Of a stretch of DNA of 64,000 bases, positions 37,675 through 47,497 are shown piece after piece (within the stretch, counting starts at the first letter, position 1; each line of letters starts with the position of its first letter). Made by a program: the position numbers and the translations under genes. Origin of the DNA: Neorhizobium sp. SHOUNA12A. GTDB taxonomy: Bacteria; Pseudomonadota; Alphaproteobacteria; Rhizobiales; Rhizobiaceae. The notes beneath the pieces were generated by a model. That model was not told the origin of the DNA. It saw nothing but the letters and a program-made list of their open reading frames with translations, and did no database searches. The stretch covers positions 82,578-146,577 of the forward strand of contig NZ_JALBGV010000005.1 in NCBI RefSeq assembly GCF_023006505.1, written 5' to 3'.

Positions 37675-39300
37675 ATGCTGGGACCGTCAGGCCATCTGGA
37701 TACGTTTGCCCGCGACAATCTTCCGCCGCCAGACCAGTGGCCGGAAATCAGGCTTGATGGCTTCGATTATCCGGAATGGATGAATGCGGGCGTCGAACTC
37801 ACCGACCGCATGGTCGAGCGCGGCTTCGGCGACAACACAGCGCTCATCGGCAACGGCCGCCGCCGCACCTACAAAGAACTATCTGACTGGACGAACCGCA
37901 TCGCGCGTGCGCTGACCGAGGATTACGGCCTGAAGCCCGGCAACCGGGTGTTGATCCGCTCCGCCAACAACCCAGCCATGGTCGCCTGCTGGCTGGCCGC
38001 GACCAAGGCCGGCGCGGTGGTCGTCAATACGATGCCGATGCTGCGATCCGGCGAACTTTCCAAGATCATCGACAAGGCGGAAATTTCGATCGCGCTCTGC
38101 GATACGCGGCTCATGGACGAACTGGTCGCCTGCGCCAAGGAAAGCCGGTTCCTGAAACAGGTGATCGGCTTCGACGGCACCGCCAATCATGACGCCGAGC
38201 TCGATCGGGCGGCGCTGAACAAGCCGGTGCGTTTCGAAGCGGTGAAAACCGGCCGCGACGACGTCGCCCTGCTCGGTTTCACCTCCGGCTCCACGGGCGT
38301 GCCGAAGGCCACCGTGCATTTCCACCGCGATATCCTGATCATCGCCGATGCCTACGCGAAGGAAGTGCTGGACGTGACGCCGGACGACGTGTTTGTCGGT
38401 TCACCGCCGCTCGCCTTCACCTTCGGGCTCGGTGGCCTCGCGGTCTTCCCGCTGCGTTTCGGCGCGGCTGCGACCCTTCTGGAGCAGGCCACGCCCGCGA
38501 AGATGATCGAGATCATCGAGACCTACAAGGCGACGATCAGCTTCACCGCGCCGACCGCATACCGCGCCATGCTGGCGGCGATGGATGCCGGCGCCGATCT
38601 CTCGTCGCTGCGCATCGCCGTTTCCGCCGGCGAGACCTTGCCCGGTCCGGTCTTCGACGAGTGGGTCAAGAAGACCGGCAAGCCGATCCTCGACGGCATC
38701 GGTGCCACCGAGATGCTGCATATCTTCATCTCCAACCGTCTCGGCGATTCAAAGCCGGCCAGCACCGGCAAGCCGCTCACCGGCTACGAGGCGATCGTTG
38801 TCGACGACGACATGAACGAGGTGCCGCGCGGCACGATCGGCAAGCTGGCGGTCAAGGGACCGATCGGTTGCCGTTACCTCGCCGACGACCGCCAGAAGGA
38901 CTACGTCAACGACGGCTGGAACCTGACGGGCGACAGTTTCGTCGAGGACGATGACGGTTACTTCCACTTCGCCGCCCGTTCCGACGACATGATCGTTTCG
39001 GCCGGCTACAACATCGCCGGTCCCGAGGTCGAGGCGGCCCTCCTCAAGCACGAGGCGGTACTCGAATGCGCCGTGATCGGCGTGTCGGACGAGGCGCGCG
39101 GCACGATCGTCGAGGCGCATGTGGTTCTGGCGAAGGGCGCCGAACCAGGCGAACTGATGGTCAAGCTCCTGCAGGATCACGTGAAGGCGGTCATCGCCCC
39201 TTACAAATATCCGCGTTCGATCGTGTTCACCGACGCGCTGCCGAAGACGGAATCCGGAAAGATCCAGCGCTTCCGCCTGAAGCAGAAGCCCTCGGCTTAA
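37675..39300 (+). CDS. Aryl-CoA ligase, 2-aminobenzoate/benzoate-CoA ligase type
   Basis: This 541-residue ANL-family enzyme activates an aromatic acid with ATP and CoA. It has the P-loop LLGFTSGSTGVPKATVHFHRD near residue 200, the DGIGATEMLHIFISN motif, the adenylate-binding GWNLTGDSFVEDDDGYFHF and the catalytic lysine in KTESGKIQRF at the end. The GATEMLHIF motif and PTAYRAML segment are typical of benzoate- and 2-aminobenzoate-CoA ligases. The downstream ABC transporter and MarR regulator fit aromatic-acid uptake. No ring-cleaving or hydroxylating enzyme is in the window. Confidence 0.87.
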   Translation: MLGPSGHLDTFARDNLPPPDQWPEIRLDGFDYPEWMNAGVELTDRMVERGFGDNTALIGNGRRRTYKELSDWTNRIARALTEDYGLKPGNRVLIRSANNPAMVACWLAATKAGAVVVNTMPMLRSGELSKIIDKAEISIALCDTRLMDELVACAKESRFLKQVIGFDGTANHDAELDRAALNKPVRFEAVKTGRDDVALLGFTSGSTGVPKATVHFHRDILIIADAYAKEVLDVTPDDVFVGSPPLAFTFGLGGLAVFPLRFGAAATLLEQATPAKMIEIIETYKATISFTAPTAYRAMLAAMDAGADLSSLRIAVSAGETLPGPVFDEWVKKTGKPILDGIGATEMLHIFISNRLGDSKPASTGKPLTGYEAIVVDDDMNEVPRGTIGKLAVKGPIGCRYLADDRQKDYVNDGWNLTGDSFVEDDDGYFHFAARSDDMIVSAGYNIAGPEVEAALLKHEAVLECAVIGVSDEARGTIVEAHVVLAKGAEPGELMVKLLQDHVKAVIAPYKYPRSIVFTDALPKTESGKIQRFRLKQKPSA

Positions 39301-39339
39301 CCATGGCGATTGGCGGTTGAATTTCGCCTGACATGTAGA

Positions 39340-39353
39340 GTGGAAGTTTCCAC
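39340..39353. promoter_or_regulatory. Palindrome upstream of the ABC operon, candidate operator
   Basis: GTGGAAGTTTCCAC is a perfect 6-bp inverted repeat with a 2-bp centre. GTGGAAG recurs at 39360-39366. It lies 90 bp before the binding-protein start and 40 bp after the ligase stop. A MarR-family site for the regulator at 43933 is one possibility. Confidence 0.45.
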
Positions 39354-39442
39354 GCAAATGTGGAAGACAAAGAAGACCCGGCGGATGTCCAAGTCCGTCG
39401 AAGGCATCGGGAACAACACAAAAACAAACGGGAGTTCGTCAC

Positions 39443-40579
39443 ATGAAGAAAATGCTTGCTGCTGCCACTTTGGCGCTGAGCATGAGCACCACCGGCATGG
39501 CTTTCGCCGAGCCGCTGAAGATCGGCATGATCACCACGCTTTCGGGTGGTGGCGCCGGCCTCGGCATCGATACGCGCGACGGCTTCATGCTGGCAATCAA
39601 GAACGCCGGCAACAAGGACATCACAGTCGTTACCGAAGACGATGCGCAGAAGCCGGAACTGGCCGTGCAGATCGCCGACAAGATGATCCAGAGCGACAAG
39701 GTCGATATCCTGACCGGCATCGTCTGGTCGAACCTGCTGATGGCCGTTGCCCCGAGTGCGGTGGCACAGGGCAAGTTCTACGTGTCGACCAATGCGGCGC
39801 CTGCAGCGCTTGCCGGCGCCAACTGCAACAAGCTCTATTTCAACGCCGCCTACCAGAACGACAACCTTCATGAAGCCATGGGCGAATATGCCAACAAGGG
39901 CTACAAGAAGATGTTCATCCTCGCCCCGAACTATCCGGCCGGCAAGGATTCGCTGACCGGTTTCAAGCGTTATTACAAGGGTCAGCTCGCAGCCGAGGTC
40001 TACACCCAGGTCGGCCAGACCGACTATGCTGCCGAAATCGCCCAGATGCGCGCCTCCGGCGCCGACGGCATCTTCGTCTTCCTGCCCGGCGGCATGGGCA
40101 TCGCCTTCATGAAGCAGTTCGCCCAGTCAGGCGTCAAAATTCCGGTCATGGGCCCGGGCTTCTCCTTCAGCCAGGACGTTTTGCCGGCAATCGGCGATGC
40201 GGCGGTCGGCGCCAAGGCGTCCGGTCAGTGGGCCCCGGACTTCGACAACGCAGCAAGCAAGAAGTTCCTGGCGGATTTCCAGAAGGAATATAACCGCCTG
40301 CCGTCCATCTATGCCGTCCAGGCCTATGACGCAGCCCAGCTCATCGTTGCCGCAGCGTCCAAGGCCAGCGTCAAGAATGCCGATGCGTTCGGCGCCGAAC
40401 TGAAGAAGGCCGACATCCAGTCCCCACGTGGAAAATTCAAGTTCAACACCAACCAGCATCCGATCCAGGACATCTACCTGACGGAAGTGGTGAAGCAGAA
40501 CGGCGTTATCACCAATAAGACGGTGGAGAAGATCTTCGCCGATCACGGCGATGCCTATGCCAAAGACTGCAAGATCTAA
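39443..40579 (+). CDS. Branched-chain-type ABC transporter substrate-binding protein
   Basis: The 378-residue protein has a signal peptide (first 22 residues, cleavage after AFA) and a Peripla_BP_6 (LivK-like) domain: LKIGMITTLSGGGAGLGIDTRDGFMLA, VTEDDAQKPELAVQIADKMI, and YAVQAYDAAQLIVAA near the end. This family also carries aromatic acids, amides and urea. The adjacent aryl-CoA ligase points to an aromatic acid (inference). The start follows GGGAG. Confidence 0.93.
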   Translation: MKKMLAAATLALSMSTTGMAFAEPLKIGMITTLSGGGAGLGIDTRDGFMLAIKNAGNKDITVVTEDDAQKPELAVQIADKMIQSDKVDILTGIVWSNLLMAVAPSAVAQGKFYVSTNAAPAALAGANCNKLYFNAAYQNDNLHEAMGEYANKGYKKMFILAPNYPAGKDSLTGFKRYYKGQLAAEVYTQVGQTDYAAEIAQMRASGADGIFVFLPGGMGIAFMKQFAQSGVKIPVMGPGFSFSQDVLPAIGDAAVGAKASGQWAPDFDNAASKKFLADFQKEYNRLPSIYAVQAYDAAQLIVAAASKASVKNADAFGAELKKADIQSPRGKFKFNTNQHPIQDIYLTEVVKQNGVITNKTVEKIFADHGDAYAKDCKI

Positions 40580-40588
40580 GGTCATCCC

Positions 40589-41512
40589 GTGACTTTGGCA
40601 CTTGCTCTCGAGCAGTTGCTCAACGGCCTGCAGCTCGGCGTCATGTTGTTTCTCATGGCAGCCGGGCTGACGCTGATCTTCGGCGTCATGGGCCTGATCA
40701 ACCTCGCTCACGGCTCGCTCTACATGGTCGGCGCATTCGCCTGCGCCACCGTGGCGGCGTGGACCGGCTCGTTCTGGATCGGATTGATCGCCAGCCTCGC
40801 CGCGGCCGCCGCCGCCGGCGCGATCGTCGAACTCGTGGTAATCCGCAGGCTCTACGATCGCGATCACCTCGACCAGGTGCTCGCCACCTTCGCGCTGATC
40901 CTGATGTTTTCGGAAGGCACACGCTGGCTGTTCGGCTCCTTCCCGCTCTATCTCGATATCCCACCGCTTCTGCAGGGCGCCGTCGCGTTGCCGGGCGGCA
41001 CGGAATATCCGGTCTACCGTCTGGCGATCATCCTCGCCGGCGCGATCGTCGCGTTCGGCCTCTATCTGCTGATCTCCCGGACCCGCCTCGGCATGCGCAT
41101 CCGCGCCGGCGAAAGCGACCGCGAGATGATCGGTGCTTTAGGCGTCGATATCCGCACGCTCTATACGGTCGTCTTCGCGCTCGGCGCGGCACTCGCTGGT
41201 TTTGCCGGCGCCATGGTCGGGGCACTGCAGTCGGTGCAGGTCGGCATGGGCGAGCCGGTGCTGATCCTCGCCTTCGTGGTCATCGTCATCGGCGGCATCG
41301 GCTCGATCAAGGGCGCGCTTCTCGGTGCGCTGCTGGTCGGGGTTACCGATACGATGGGGCGTTTCCTGTTGCCGAAGATCCTGGCGCTGTTCGTCGCCCC
41401 GGCCCAGGCCGGCATGATCGGCGGCGCTGCGGCCTCGATGCTGATCTATATCGTCATGGCGGTCATTCTTGCGGTCAAACCGCGCGGCCTCTTCCCCGCG
41501 GCGCATGCGTGA
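40589..41512 (+). CDS. Branched-chain-type ABC transporter permease (LivH-like)
   Basis: The 307-residue permease has about eight membrane helices, starting LEQLLNGLQLGVMLFLMAAG, and the conserved MGLINLAHGSLYMVGAF. It contains FVVIVIGGIGSIKGALLGALLVG, the cytoplasmic motif that contacts the ATPases. The start codon is GTG at 40589, 9 bp after the binding-protein stop with AAGGT before it. Confidence 0.93.
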   Translation: MTLALALEQLLNGLQLGVMLFLMAAGLTLIFGVMGLINLAHGSLYMVGAFACATVAAWTGSFWIGLIASLAAAAAAGAIVELVVIRRLYDRDHLDQVLATFALILMFSEGTRWLFGSFPLYLDIPPLLQGAVALPGGTEYPVYRLAIILAGAIVAFGLYLLISRTRLGMRIRAGESDREMIGALGVDIRTLYTVVFALGAALAGFAGAMVGALQSVQVGMGEPVLILAFVVIVIGGIGSIKGALLGALLVGVTDTMGRFLLPKILALFVAPAQAGMIGGAAASMLIYIVMAVILAVKPRGLFPAAHA

Positions 41513-41527
41513 GGCCCCTGGTTTAAG

Positions 41528-42505
41528 ATGATCCTGACCCGCGAAAACCTCATCAACTTCATTCTGGCGGCAATGCTGCTCGCCGTGCCCTTTGCGGCGA
41601 ACGCGCTAGGCCAGCCATTCTACAGCACACTGGCGACCCGCATCGCCATCCTCGCGCTTGCTGCGACTGGCCTCAATCTGGCGCTCGGCCTCGGCGGTCT
41701 CGTCTCGTTCGGCCACGCGGCCTTCTTCGGAATCGGCGGTTATGTCGCCGGCATCCTGGCCGCTCACGCCTTTTCCGGCGATCCGCTGCTGTTCGGCCTT
41801 TCCGGCTCGAAGCAGATGTGGGTGATCTGGATCGTTGCCGTGATCGTCTCGGGACTCGTCGGCCTGGCGATCGGCGCGATCAGCCTTCGCACCTCGGGCG
41901 TCTATTTCATCATGATCACGCTCGCATTCGCGCAGATGGTCTATTATTTCGCGATCTCCTGGCCCGCCTATGGCGGCGAGGACGGCCTGTCGATCCTCGT
42001 CAGGAACCAGTTTCCGGGCGTCAACACCATGCGGCCGCTGACCTTCTTCCTGATCTGCTACGTTGTCCTGCTGCTGGCGCTCAGCCTCTTCGCGCTGATT
42101 CGCGCCTCGCGTTTCGGCACGGCGCTGCAGGCGGCGCGGCAGAACGAGGTGCGTGTCGCGACCGTCGGCATCCAGCCCTACCGCATCCGGCTGACCGGCT
42201 TTGCGATCTCGGCGGCGGTCACTGGCCTTGCCGGCGCCCTGTTTGCCGATCTCAACCGCTTCGTCAGCCCGTCCATGCTCTCCTGGCACATGTCGGGCGA
42301 ACTGATCGTGCTGATCATCCTCGGCGGCACCGGCCGGCTGTTCGGGCCGCTCGCGGGTGCGGCACTCTACGTCATCTTCGAATTTGCGCTCGGCGGCCTC
42401 ACCGAGCGCTGGCAGTTCTTCCTCGGCCTCATCCTCCTTGTCGTCGTACTGTTTGCGCGCGGCGGTCTTCTGGGCCTGCTTGCCGGAAAGGCCAAACATG
42501 GTTGA
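41528..42505 (+). CDS. Branched-chain-type ABC transporter permease (LivM-like)
   Basis: The 325-residue permease has a LivM layout: LATRIAILALAATGLNLALGLGGLVSFGHAAFFGIGGY near the start and LIVLIILGGTGRLFGPLAGAALY near the end, with about eight to nine membrane helices. It overlaps the next gene by 8 bp. Confidence 0.93.
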   Translation: MILTRENLINFILAAMLLAVPFAANALGQPFYSTLATRIAILALAATGLNLALGLGGLVSFGHAAFFGIGGYVAGILAAHAFSGDPLLFGLSGSKQMWVIWIVAVIVSGLVGLAIGAISLRTSGVYFIMITLAFAQMVYYFAISWPAYGGEDGLSILVRNQFPGVNTMRPLTFFLICYVVLLLALSLFALIRASRFGTALQAARQNEVRVATVGIQPYRIRLTGFAISAAVTGLAGALFADLNRFVSPSMLSWHMSGELIVLIILGGTGRLFGPLAGAALYVIFEFALGGLTERWQFFLGLILLVVVLFARGGLLGLLAGKAKHG

Positions 42506-43247
42506 GCCGGTTCTCCAGATCTCCAATCTCGTCAAGAATTTCGGCGCGCTCCGGGCCACAGATGGCGTGACGCTCGACCTGCGTCCCGGCGAAATTCACG
42601 CCCTGATCGGCCCGAACGGCGCCGGCAAGTCGACGCTCATCCACCAGATCTGCGGCACGCTCCGGCAGGATAGCGGCTCGATCCGTTTTGCCGGGCAGGA
42701 TATCGGCTCGCTCGGGGTTGCCGACCGCGCCCGCCTTGGGCTTGGCCGCACCTTCCAGGTCTCGTCGATCGCGCCGGATTTCTCGGGCCTGCGCAATGTC
42801 ATGCTGGCGGTGCAGGCAAAGCAGGGCTCGAGTTTCCGTTTCTTCAAGCCCGTCATGCGCGACATGTCACTGATCAACACAGCGATGGCCATGCTGGAGC
42901 GCGTCGGCTTGACGGCCCGCGCCCGCATCCCTGCCGCCGAGCTTTCCCATGGCGAACGCCGGCAGCTCGAAATCGCCATGGCGCTGGCGCTCGGCTCGAA
43001 AGCCTTCCTGCTCGACGAGCCGATGGCCGGCATGGGGCCGGAAGGTTCCAAATCGCTGACCCGCTTCCTCGATACGCTGCGGCAGGAAGCGCCGATCCTG
43101 CTGGTCGAGCACGACATGGATGCGGTTTTCGCACTCGCCGACCGGATTTCGGTGCTCGTCTACGGCCGCATCATTGCGACCGGCACGGTGGAGGAGATCC
43201 GCCGCGATCCTACGGTGCGCACCGCCTATCTCGGAGACCACGCCTGA
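42498..43247 (+). CDS. Branched-chain-type ABC transporter ATP-binding protein (LivG-like)
   Basis: The 249-residue ATPase has Walker A GPNGAGKSTLIHQI, the ABC signature LSHGERRQLEIAMAL, Walker B FLLDEPMAGMGP and the switch histidine LVEHDMDAVF. The start is the ATG at 42498, inside the end of the LivM-like gene. A longer frame lies within that gene and is not family-like. It overlaps the next gene by one base. Confidence 0.94.
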   Translation: MVEPVLQISNLVKNFGALRATDGVTLDLRPGEIHALIGPNGAGKSTLIHQICGTLRQDSGSIRFAGQDIGSLGVADRARLGLGRTFQVSSIAPDFSGLRNVMLAVQAKQGSSFRFFKPVMRDMSLINTAMAMLERVGLTARARIPAAELSHGERRQLEIAMALALGSKAFLLDEPMAGMGPEGSKSLTRFLDTLRQEAPILLVEHDMDAVFALADRISVLVYGRIIATGTVEEIRRDPTVRTAYLGDHA

Positions 43248-43930
43248 TGCTGCTCGATGTAACAAAGATCGAAGCATTTTATGGCGCCAGCCAAGCATTG
43301 TTCGGCGTTAACCTCGCAGTCGCCGAAGGCGAGGCCGTCGCCCTCATGGGCCGCAACGGCATGGGCAAGACGACGACGATTCGGGCCATCTGCAACCTCA
43401 ATCCGCCACGTGTCGGTGCGGTGAAGATCGGCGGCACGGATACCAAGGGCAAGCGGCCGCACCATGTCGCCAGGCTCGGCATCGGCCTGGTGCCGGAAGG
43501 CCGCCGTTGTTTCCCGAACCTGACTGTCCATGAAAATCTGGTCGCTGCCGCACGACCCGGCCAATGGACTCTGGAACGCGTCAACGAACTGTTCCCCCGG
43601 CTTGAGGAGCGGCATGCCCAAATGGCAAGATCGCTGTCGGGGGGCGAGCAGCAGATGCTGGCGATCGGCCGCGCCCTGATGACCAATCCGCGGCTTCTCA
43701 TTCTCGACGAGGCGACCGAAGGCCTTGCCCCGGTCATTCGCCAGGATATCTGGAAGGCGATCCGGCGGCTGAAAGCCGAAGGCCTGTCCATTCTCGTGGT
43801 GGATAAGACGCTTTCGGAGCTTTTGCCGGTTGCGGACCGCTGTGTCATCCTTGAAAACGGAAGAAGCGCCTGGAGCGGCAGGCCCGCGGACCTGACGACG
43901 GAACTGCAGGATCGATATCTCGGGGTATAG
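43247..43930 (+). CDS. Branched-chain-type ABC transporter ATP-binding protein (LivF-like)
   Basis: The 227-residue ATPase has Walker A GRNGMGKTTTIRAI, signature LSGGEQQMLAIGRALM and Walker B LLILDEATEGLAPVI. The G-R-N-G-M-G-K-T form and short length are typical of LivF. It completes the five-gene transporter; the MarR regulator starts 2 bp later. Confidence 0.94.
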   Translation: MLLDVTKIEAFYGASQALFGVNLAVAEGEAVALMGRNGMGKTTTIRAICNLNPPRVGAVKIGGTDTKGKRPHHVARLGIGLVPEGRRCFPNLTVHENLVAAARPGQWTLERVNELFPRLEERHAQMARSLSGGEQQMLAIGRALMTNPRLLILDEATEGLAPVIRQDIWKAIRRLKAEGLSILVVDKTLSELLPVADRCVILENGRSAWSGRPADLTTELQDRYLGV

Positions 43931-43932
43931 GC

Positions 43933-44445
43933 ATGGAAGCGGAAGCGGCAAGCGCCGACCTGGAACTGATCGCCCATGGCCCGCATGGGAAGAACAAGCC
44001 TGAGACGCGGCTCTGGCTGCGCATGCTTTCGACCACCAAGCTGATCACCACGGAAATCCGCCGCCGGCTTCGCACCGAGTTTGGTGCAACGCTTCCCCAG
44101 TTCGATCTGATGGCGCAGCTCTATCGCGAAGCGGATGGCTTGAGGCTCGGCGAGCTTTCCAAGCGCACCATGGTGACGAACGGCAATGTGACCGGCCTGG
44201 TGGAGCGGCTGGAGACGGACGGTTTCGTGCAGCGGGTCACGCCGGATGGAGACCGTCGCGTCACCGTCGCCAAGCTGACGCCCGCCGGTACCGAGCTTTT
44301 TGTCGCCATGGCGGCCGCTCACGAAGGCTGGCTGCGCGACATCATGGCCGATGTCGACCCGGCGATGATCGCCTCATTGTGGTCGGAGATCGGCGCGGTG
44401 AAAGCTTCCGCCAGCAACCACCTTTCCGGCAGCGCCTTCGAATAG
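43933..44445 (+). CDS. MarR-family transcriptional regulator
   Basis: The 170-residue protein has a MarR winged helix: RTEFGATLPQFDLMAQLYREADGLRLGELSKRTMVTNGNVTGLVERLETDGFVQRV, then the wing PDGDRRVTVAKLTPAG. Members often respond to aromatic carboxylates or their CoA esters. It lies at the end of the ligase-transporter operon, 2 bp from the LivF-like gene, so it probably controls that operon. Confidence 0.9.
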   Translation: MEAEAASADLELIAHGPHGKNKPETRLWLRMLSTTKLITTEIRRRLRTEFGATLPQFDLMAQLYREADGLRLGELSKRTMVTNGNVTGLVERLETDGFVQRVTPDGDRRVTVAKLTPAGTELFVAMAAAHEGWLRDIMADVDPAMIASLWSEIGAVKASASNHLSGSAFE

Positions 44446-44484
44446 TAAGGCTCGTCTCCGGGCGCAACAATTCGGGGTTAGGAA

Positions 44485-45414
44485 ATGGCAGACCTGCAGG
44501 CGATCGTCGACGAGATCCATGACAAGCTGACGCCGCGTCTGGGCGAAGGCAAGGTGGCCGACTACATCCCGCAGCTCGCCCATGTCGATCCGAAGAAGTT
44601 CGGGATGGCGATCATCGATGTCGACGGCAAGGTCTTCAAGGCCGGCGATTGCGATGAACCTTTCTCGATCCAGAGCGTCTCGAAGGTCTTCACGCTGACG
44701 CTGGCGCTCGGCAAGCATGGCGAGACCACCTGGAACCGCGTCGGCCGCGAGCCCTCCGGCTCCGCCTTCAATTCGATTGTCCAGCTCGAGCACGAGGAAG
44801 GCAAGCCGCGCAACCCGTTCATCAATGCCGGCGCCATCGCCGTCAGCGATCTCGTCCTTGCCGGACACACGCCGCGCGAGGCGATCGGCGAGATCGTCCG
44901 TTTCGTGCGTTACCTGGCGGATGACGATTCGATCGCCATCGATCCGGAAGTGGCGAAGTCGGAGCAGGCGACGGGTTTCCGCAATTTCGCGCTCGCCAAT
45001 TTCATGCGCTCCTTCGGCAAGCTCGATCATCCGGTCGAGCATGTCCTCGGCGTCTATTTCCACCACTGCGCGCTGGCGATGACCTGTACCCAGCTTGCCA
45101 AGTCGGCCCTTTTCCTCGCCGCATCGGGCCGCAATCCGCTGACCGGGCACACGGTAGTCTCGAAGCAGCGGGCAAGGCGCATCAATGCACTGATGCTGAC
45201 CTGCGGCCATTACGATGGATCGGGTGATTTCGCCTACCGTGTCGGCCTGCCCGGCAAGAGCGGGGTCGGCGGTGGCATCATGGCGGTAGCGCCGGGCAAG
45301 GCCTCCGTCGCCGTCTGGTCGCCGGGCCTCAATCACAACGGCAATTCGCTGCTTGGTTCGCTGGCGCTGGAAATGCTGGCCACCAGAACCGGCTGGTCGG
45401 TGTTCGGCCAATAA
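44485..45414 (+). CDS. glsA: Glutaminase A
   Basis: Glutaminase hydrolyses glutamine to glutamate and ammonia. The 309-residue beta-lactamase-fold protein has the catalytic Ser64-x-x-Lys67 in [16 protein letters not shown], the [11 protein letters not shown] motif and the C-terminal [16 protein letters not shown] loop. It follows the MarR gene by 39 bp and may be read from the same operon, but no functional link with aromatic-acid uptake is evident. Confidence 0.94.
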   Translation: MADLQAIVDEIHDKLTPRLGEGKVADYIPQLAHVDPKKFGMAIIDVDGKVFKAGDCDEPFSIQSVSKVFTLTLALGKHGETTWNRVGREPSGSAFNSIVQLEHEEGKPRNPFINAGAIAVSDLVLAGHTPREAIGEIVRFVRYLADDDSIAIDPEVAKSEQATGFRNFALANFMRSFGKLDHPVEHVLGVYFHHCALAMTCTQLAKSALFLAASGRNPLTGHTVVSKQRARRINALMLTCGHYDGSGDFAYRVGLPGKSGVGGGIMAVAPGKASVAVWSPGLNHNGNSLLGSLALEMLATRTGWSVFGQ

Positions 45415-45440
45415 AAAAAGCCCGGCCGGAGCCGAGCTTT
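45413..45440 (-). terminator. tctA: Terminator of the tct operon, possibly bidirectional
   Basis: AAAGCCCGGC (45417-45426), loop CGGA and GCCGAGCTTT (45431-45440) form a 10-bp stem with one mismatch. The seven A bases at 45413-45419 become a U-run after the stem for minus-strand transcripts. It serves the tctCBA operon well and the convergent glsA less well. Confidence 0.75.
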
Positions 45441-45462
45441 CAGTCTGCTGGCAGCGTTATGA

Positions 45463-46980
45463 TCAGTCTTCGCTGGCTGCCATCTGCGAAAGAGCATCGC
45501 CGCGTCCCCGTGCGCGCAGGACGAGCGGCAGGATGAGGGCAAGTGCTGCCACGCCCAGCAGCACGGCGGCGATCGGCGAGGTGACCAGCACCGTCACGTC
45601 ACCCTGGCTGATGGCGAGGGCTCGGCGGAGCTGCTGTTCGGCAAGCGGGCCGAGAATGAGGCCGACGATAACAGGCGCAATCGGATAATCGAAGACGCGC
45701 ATGATGTAGGCGACCAGCCCGAAGACCAGCAGCATGCCGAGTTCGAAGACCGACGGGTTGGCGCCGATCGTGCCGAGGGTGGCGAACACGAGGATGCCCG
45801 CGTAGAGCCACGGCTTCGGAATGGTCAGCAGCTTCACCCACAGGCCAACCAGCGGCAGGTTGAGCACCAGCAGCATCAGGTTGGCGATCAGCAGCGAGGC
45901 GATCAGGCCCCAGACGAGCTGCGGGTTGGTCGCAAACAGAAGCGGGCCGGGCTGCAGTCCGTATTGCTGGAAGCCTGCGAGCATGATCGCCGCGGTCGCC
46001 GAAGTCGGCAGCCCGAGGGTCAGGAGCGGCACCAGCGTGCCGGCGGCGGACGCGTTGTTGGCCGCTTCCGGACCGGCGACGCCTTCGATCGCGCCATTGC
46101 CGAATTCTTCCGGGTGCTTGGAAAGCCGCTTTTCGGTTGCATAGGAGAGGAAAGTGCCGATCTCGGCACCCCCCGCCGGCATCGCGCCGATCGGGAAGCC
46201 GATCACGGTACCACGCAGCCAGGCTTTCCAGGAACGCGCCCAGTCCTGCGGCGTCATCCAGACCGAGCCCTTGATCGCCTCGATCCTGTCCGGTGCGGAT
46301 GCGCCCTGGGCGGCGATATAGAGTGTCTCGCCGATCGCGAACATGGCGACAGCCATCGTGGTCACCTCGACGCCGTCGAGCAGGTCCGGCACGCCGAAGG
46401 AGAGCCGGTTCTGACCGGTCAGCTGGTCGATGCCGACGAGCGACAGGGCAAGGCCGATGAACAGCGAGGTGAGGCCCCGCAGCGTCGAACTGCCGAAGGC
46501 CGAGGAGACGGTGACGAAGGCCAGAACCATCAGCGCGAAATATTCGCGCGGACCGAAGACCAGTGCCAGCTTGACGATGTAGGGGGCGATGAAGGCAAGC
46601 GCCAAGGTGGCGATCAGGCCGGCGACGAACGATCCGATCGCCGCCGTCGCAAGAGCCGGGCCACCGCGTCCTGCCCGGGCCATCTTGTTGCCTTCGAGCG
46701 CGGTGACGATCGAGGCGCTTTCACCCGGCGTGTTGAGGAGTATCGACGTCGTCGAGCCGCCATACATGCCGCCGTAATAGATGCCGGCAAACATGATCAG
46801 CGAGCCGGTCGCATCCAGCTGGTAGGTGACCGGCAGAAGCAGGGCGACCGTCGTTGCCGGACCGATGCCGGGGAGTACGCCCACCGCGGTGCCGAGCGTC
46901 ACGCCGATCAGCGCGTAAAAGAGGTTCATCGGCTCCATTGCCGATACGAGCCCCTGGAGAAGAAATTCGAATGTGGTCAT
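45463..46980 (-). CDS. tctA: Tripartite tricarboxylate transporter large permease TctA
   Basis: TctA is the multi-helix permease of the TTT family. The 505 residues show the family hallmark [48 protein letters not shown] split across two loops, and the second-half repeat [17 protein letters not shown] take the ATG at 46980, which gives the normal family start ([11 protein letters not shown]); the longer frame overlaps tctB. The substrate is a di- or tricarboxylate by family, not proven here. Confidence 0.94.
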   Translation of the reverse strand: MTTFEFLLQGLVSAMEPMNLFYALIGVTLGTAVGVLPGIGPATTVALLLPVTYQLDATGSLIMFAGIYYGGMYGGSTTSILLNTPGESASIVTALEGNKMARAGRGGPALATAAIGSFVAGLIATLALAFIAPYIVKLALVFGPREYFALMVLAFVTVSSAFGSSTLRGLTSLFIGLALSLVGIDQLTGQNRLSFGVPDLLDGVEVTTMAVAMFAIGETLYIAAQGASAPDRIEAIKGSVWMTPQDWARSWKAWLRGTVIGFPIGAMPAGGAEIGTFLSYATEKRLSKHPEEFGNGAIEGVAGPEAANNASAAGTLVPLLTLGLPTSATAAIMLAGFQQYGLQPGPLLFATNPQLVWGLIASLLIANLMLLVLNLPLVGLWVKLLTIPKPWLYAGILVFATLGTIGANPSVFELGMLLVFGLVAYIMRVFDYPIAPVIVGLILGPLAEQQLRRALAISQGDVTVLVTSPIAAVLLGVAALALILPLVLRARGRGDALSQMAASED

Positions 46981-47002
46981 GATCTTGCTCTCAAGGGTCG
47001 CA

Positions 47003-47497
47003 TCACTGGATGAGGTGTTCCAGCGGGCCTGCCGGAAGCGAAAGTTGCAGAACGCCGGCAAACAGCCACCAGATGGCGAGACAGATGACGATGCCGGCCG
47101 GAATGCTGATCCACAGCCTGCGGGCGCCGAAACCTGCCGCCGCAAGGCCGAAAAGCGTGCCCGTGGCGATCGAGAACCCGGCGATCCGGATGAGGATCAT
47201 CTGCGCCAGCAGTCCGGCGACGACCCACGCGACAGGTCCAAGCTCCTGTTTTTCCCGCGCCGGAAAATCGCGGCGAAAGGCGGCGAAGACGGTCCAGACG
47301 GCAAGTCCGATCAGCGCAAAGGCGATCCAGTCCGGAACGGTGGCCGGGCCGACTTGGCTATAGCCGCCCATATCCCTCAGCCGCGAGACGTCGAGGAAGA
47401 TGACGACAGCGACAGCGACGAGGATGGCGGCAATAACAAGCGCCGCCCAATCGGGGCGGCGCTGCTCGGTGGTCGTTTTGTTGTTGTCGAGGCTCAT
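47003..47497 (-). CDS. tctB: Tripartite tricarboxylate transporter small permease TctB
   Basis: The 164-residue protein has four predicted membrane helices (first near residues 16-34) and the TctB layout. It overlaps tctC by four bases (ATGA at 47494-47497) and stops 22 bp before tctA, as expected for a tctCBA operon. Sequence conservation in this family is low, so the call rests largely on topology and position. Confidence 0.88.
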   Translation of the reverse strand: MSLDNNKTTTEQRRPDWAALVIAAILVAVAVVIFLDVSRLRDMGGYSQVGPATVPDWIAFALIGLAVWTVFAAFRRDFPAREKQELGPVAWVVAGLLAQMILIRIAGFSIATGTLFGLAAAGFGARRLWISIPAGIVICLAIWWLFAGVLQLSLPAGPLEHLIQ

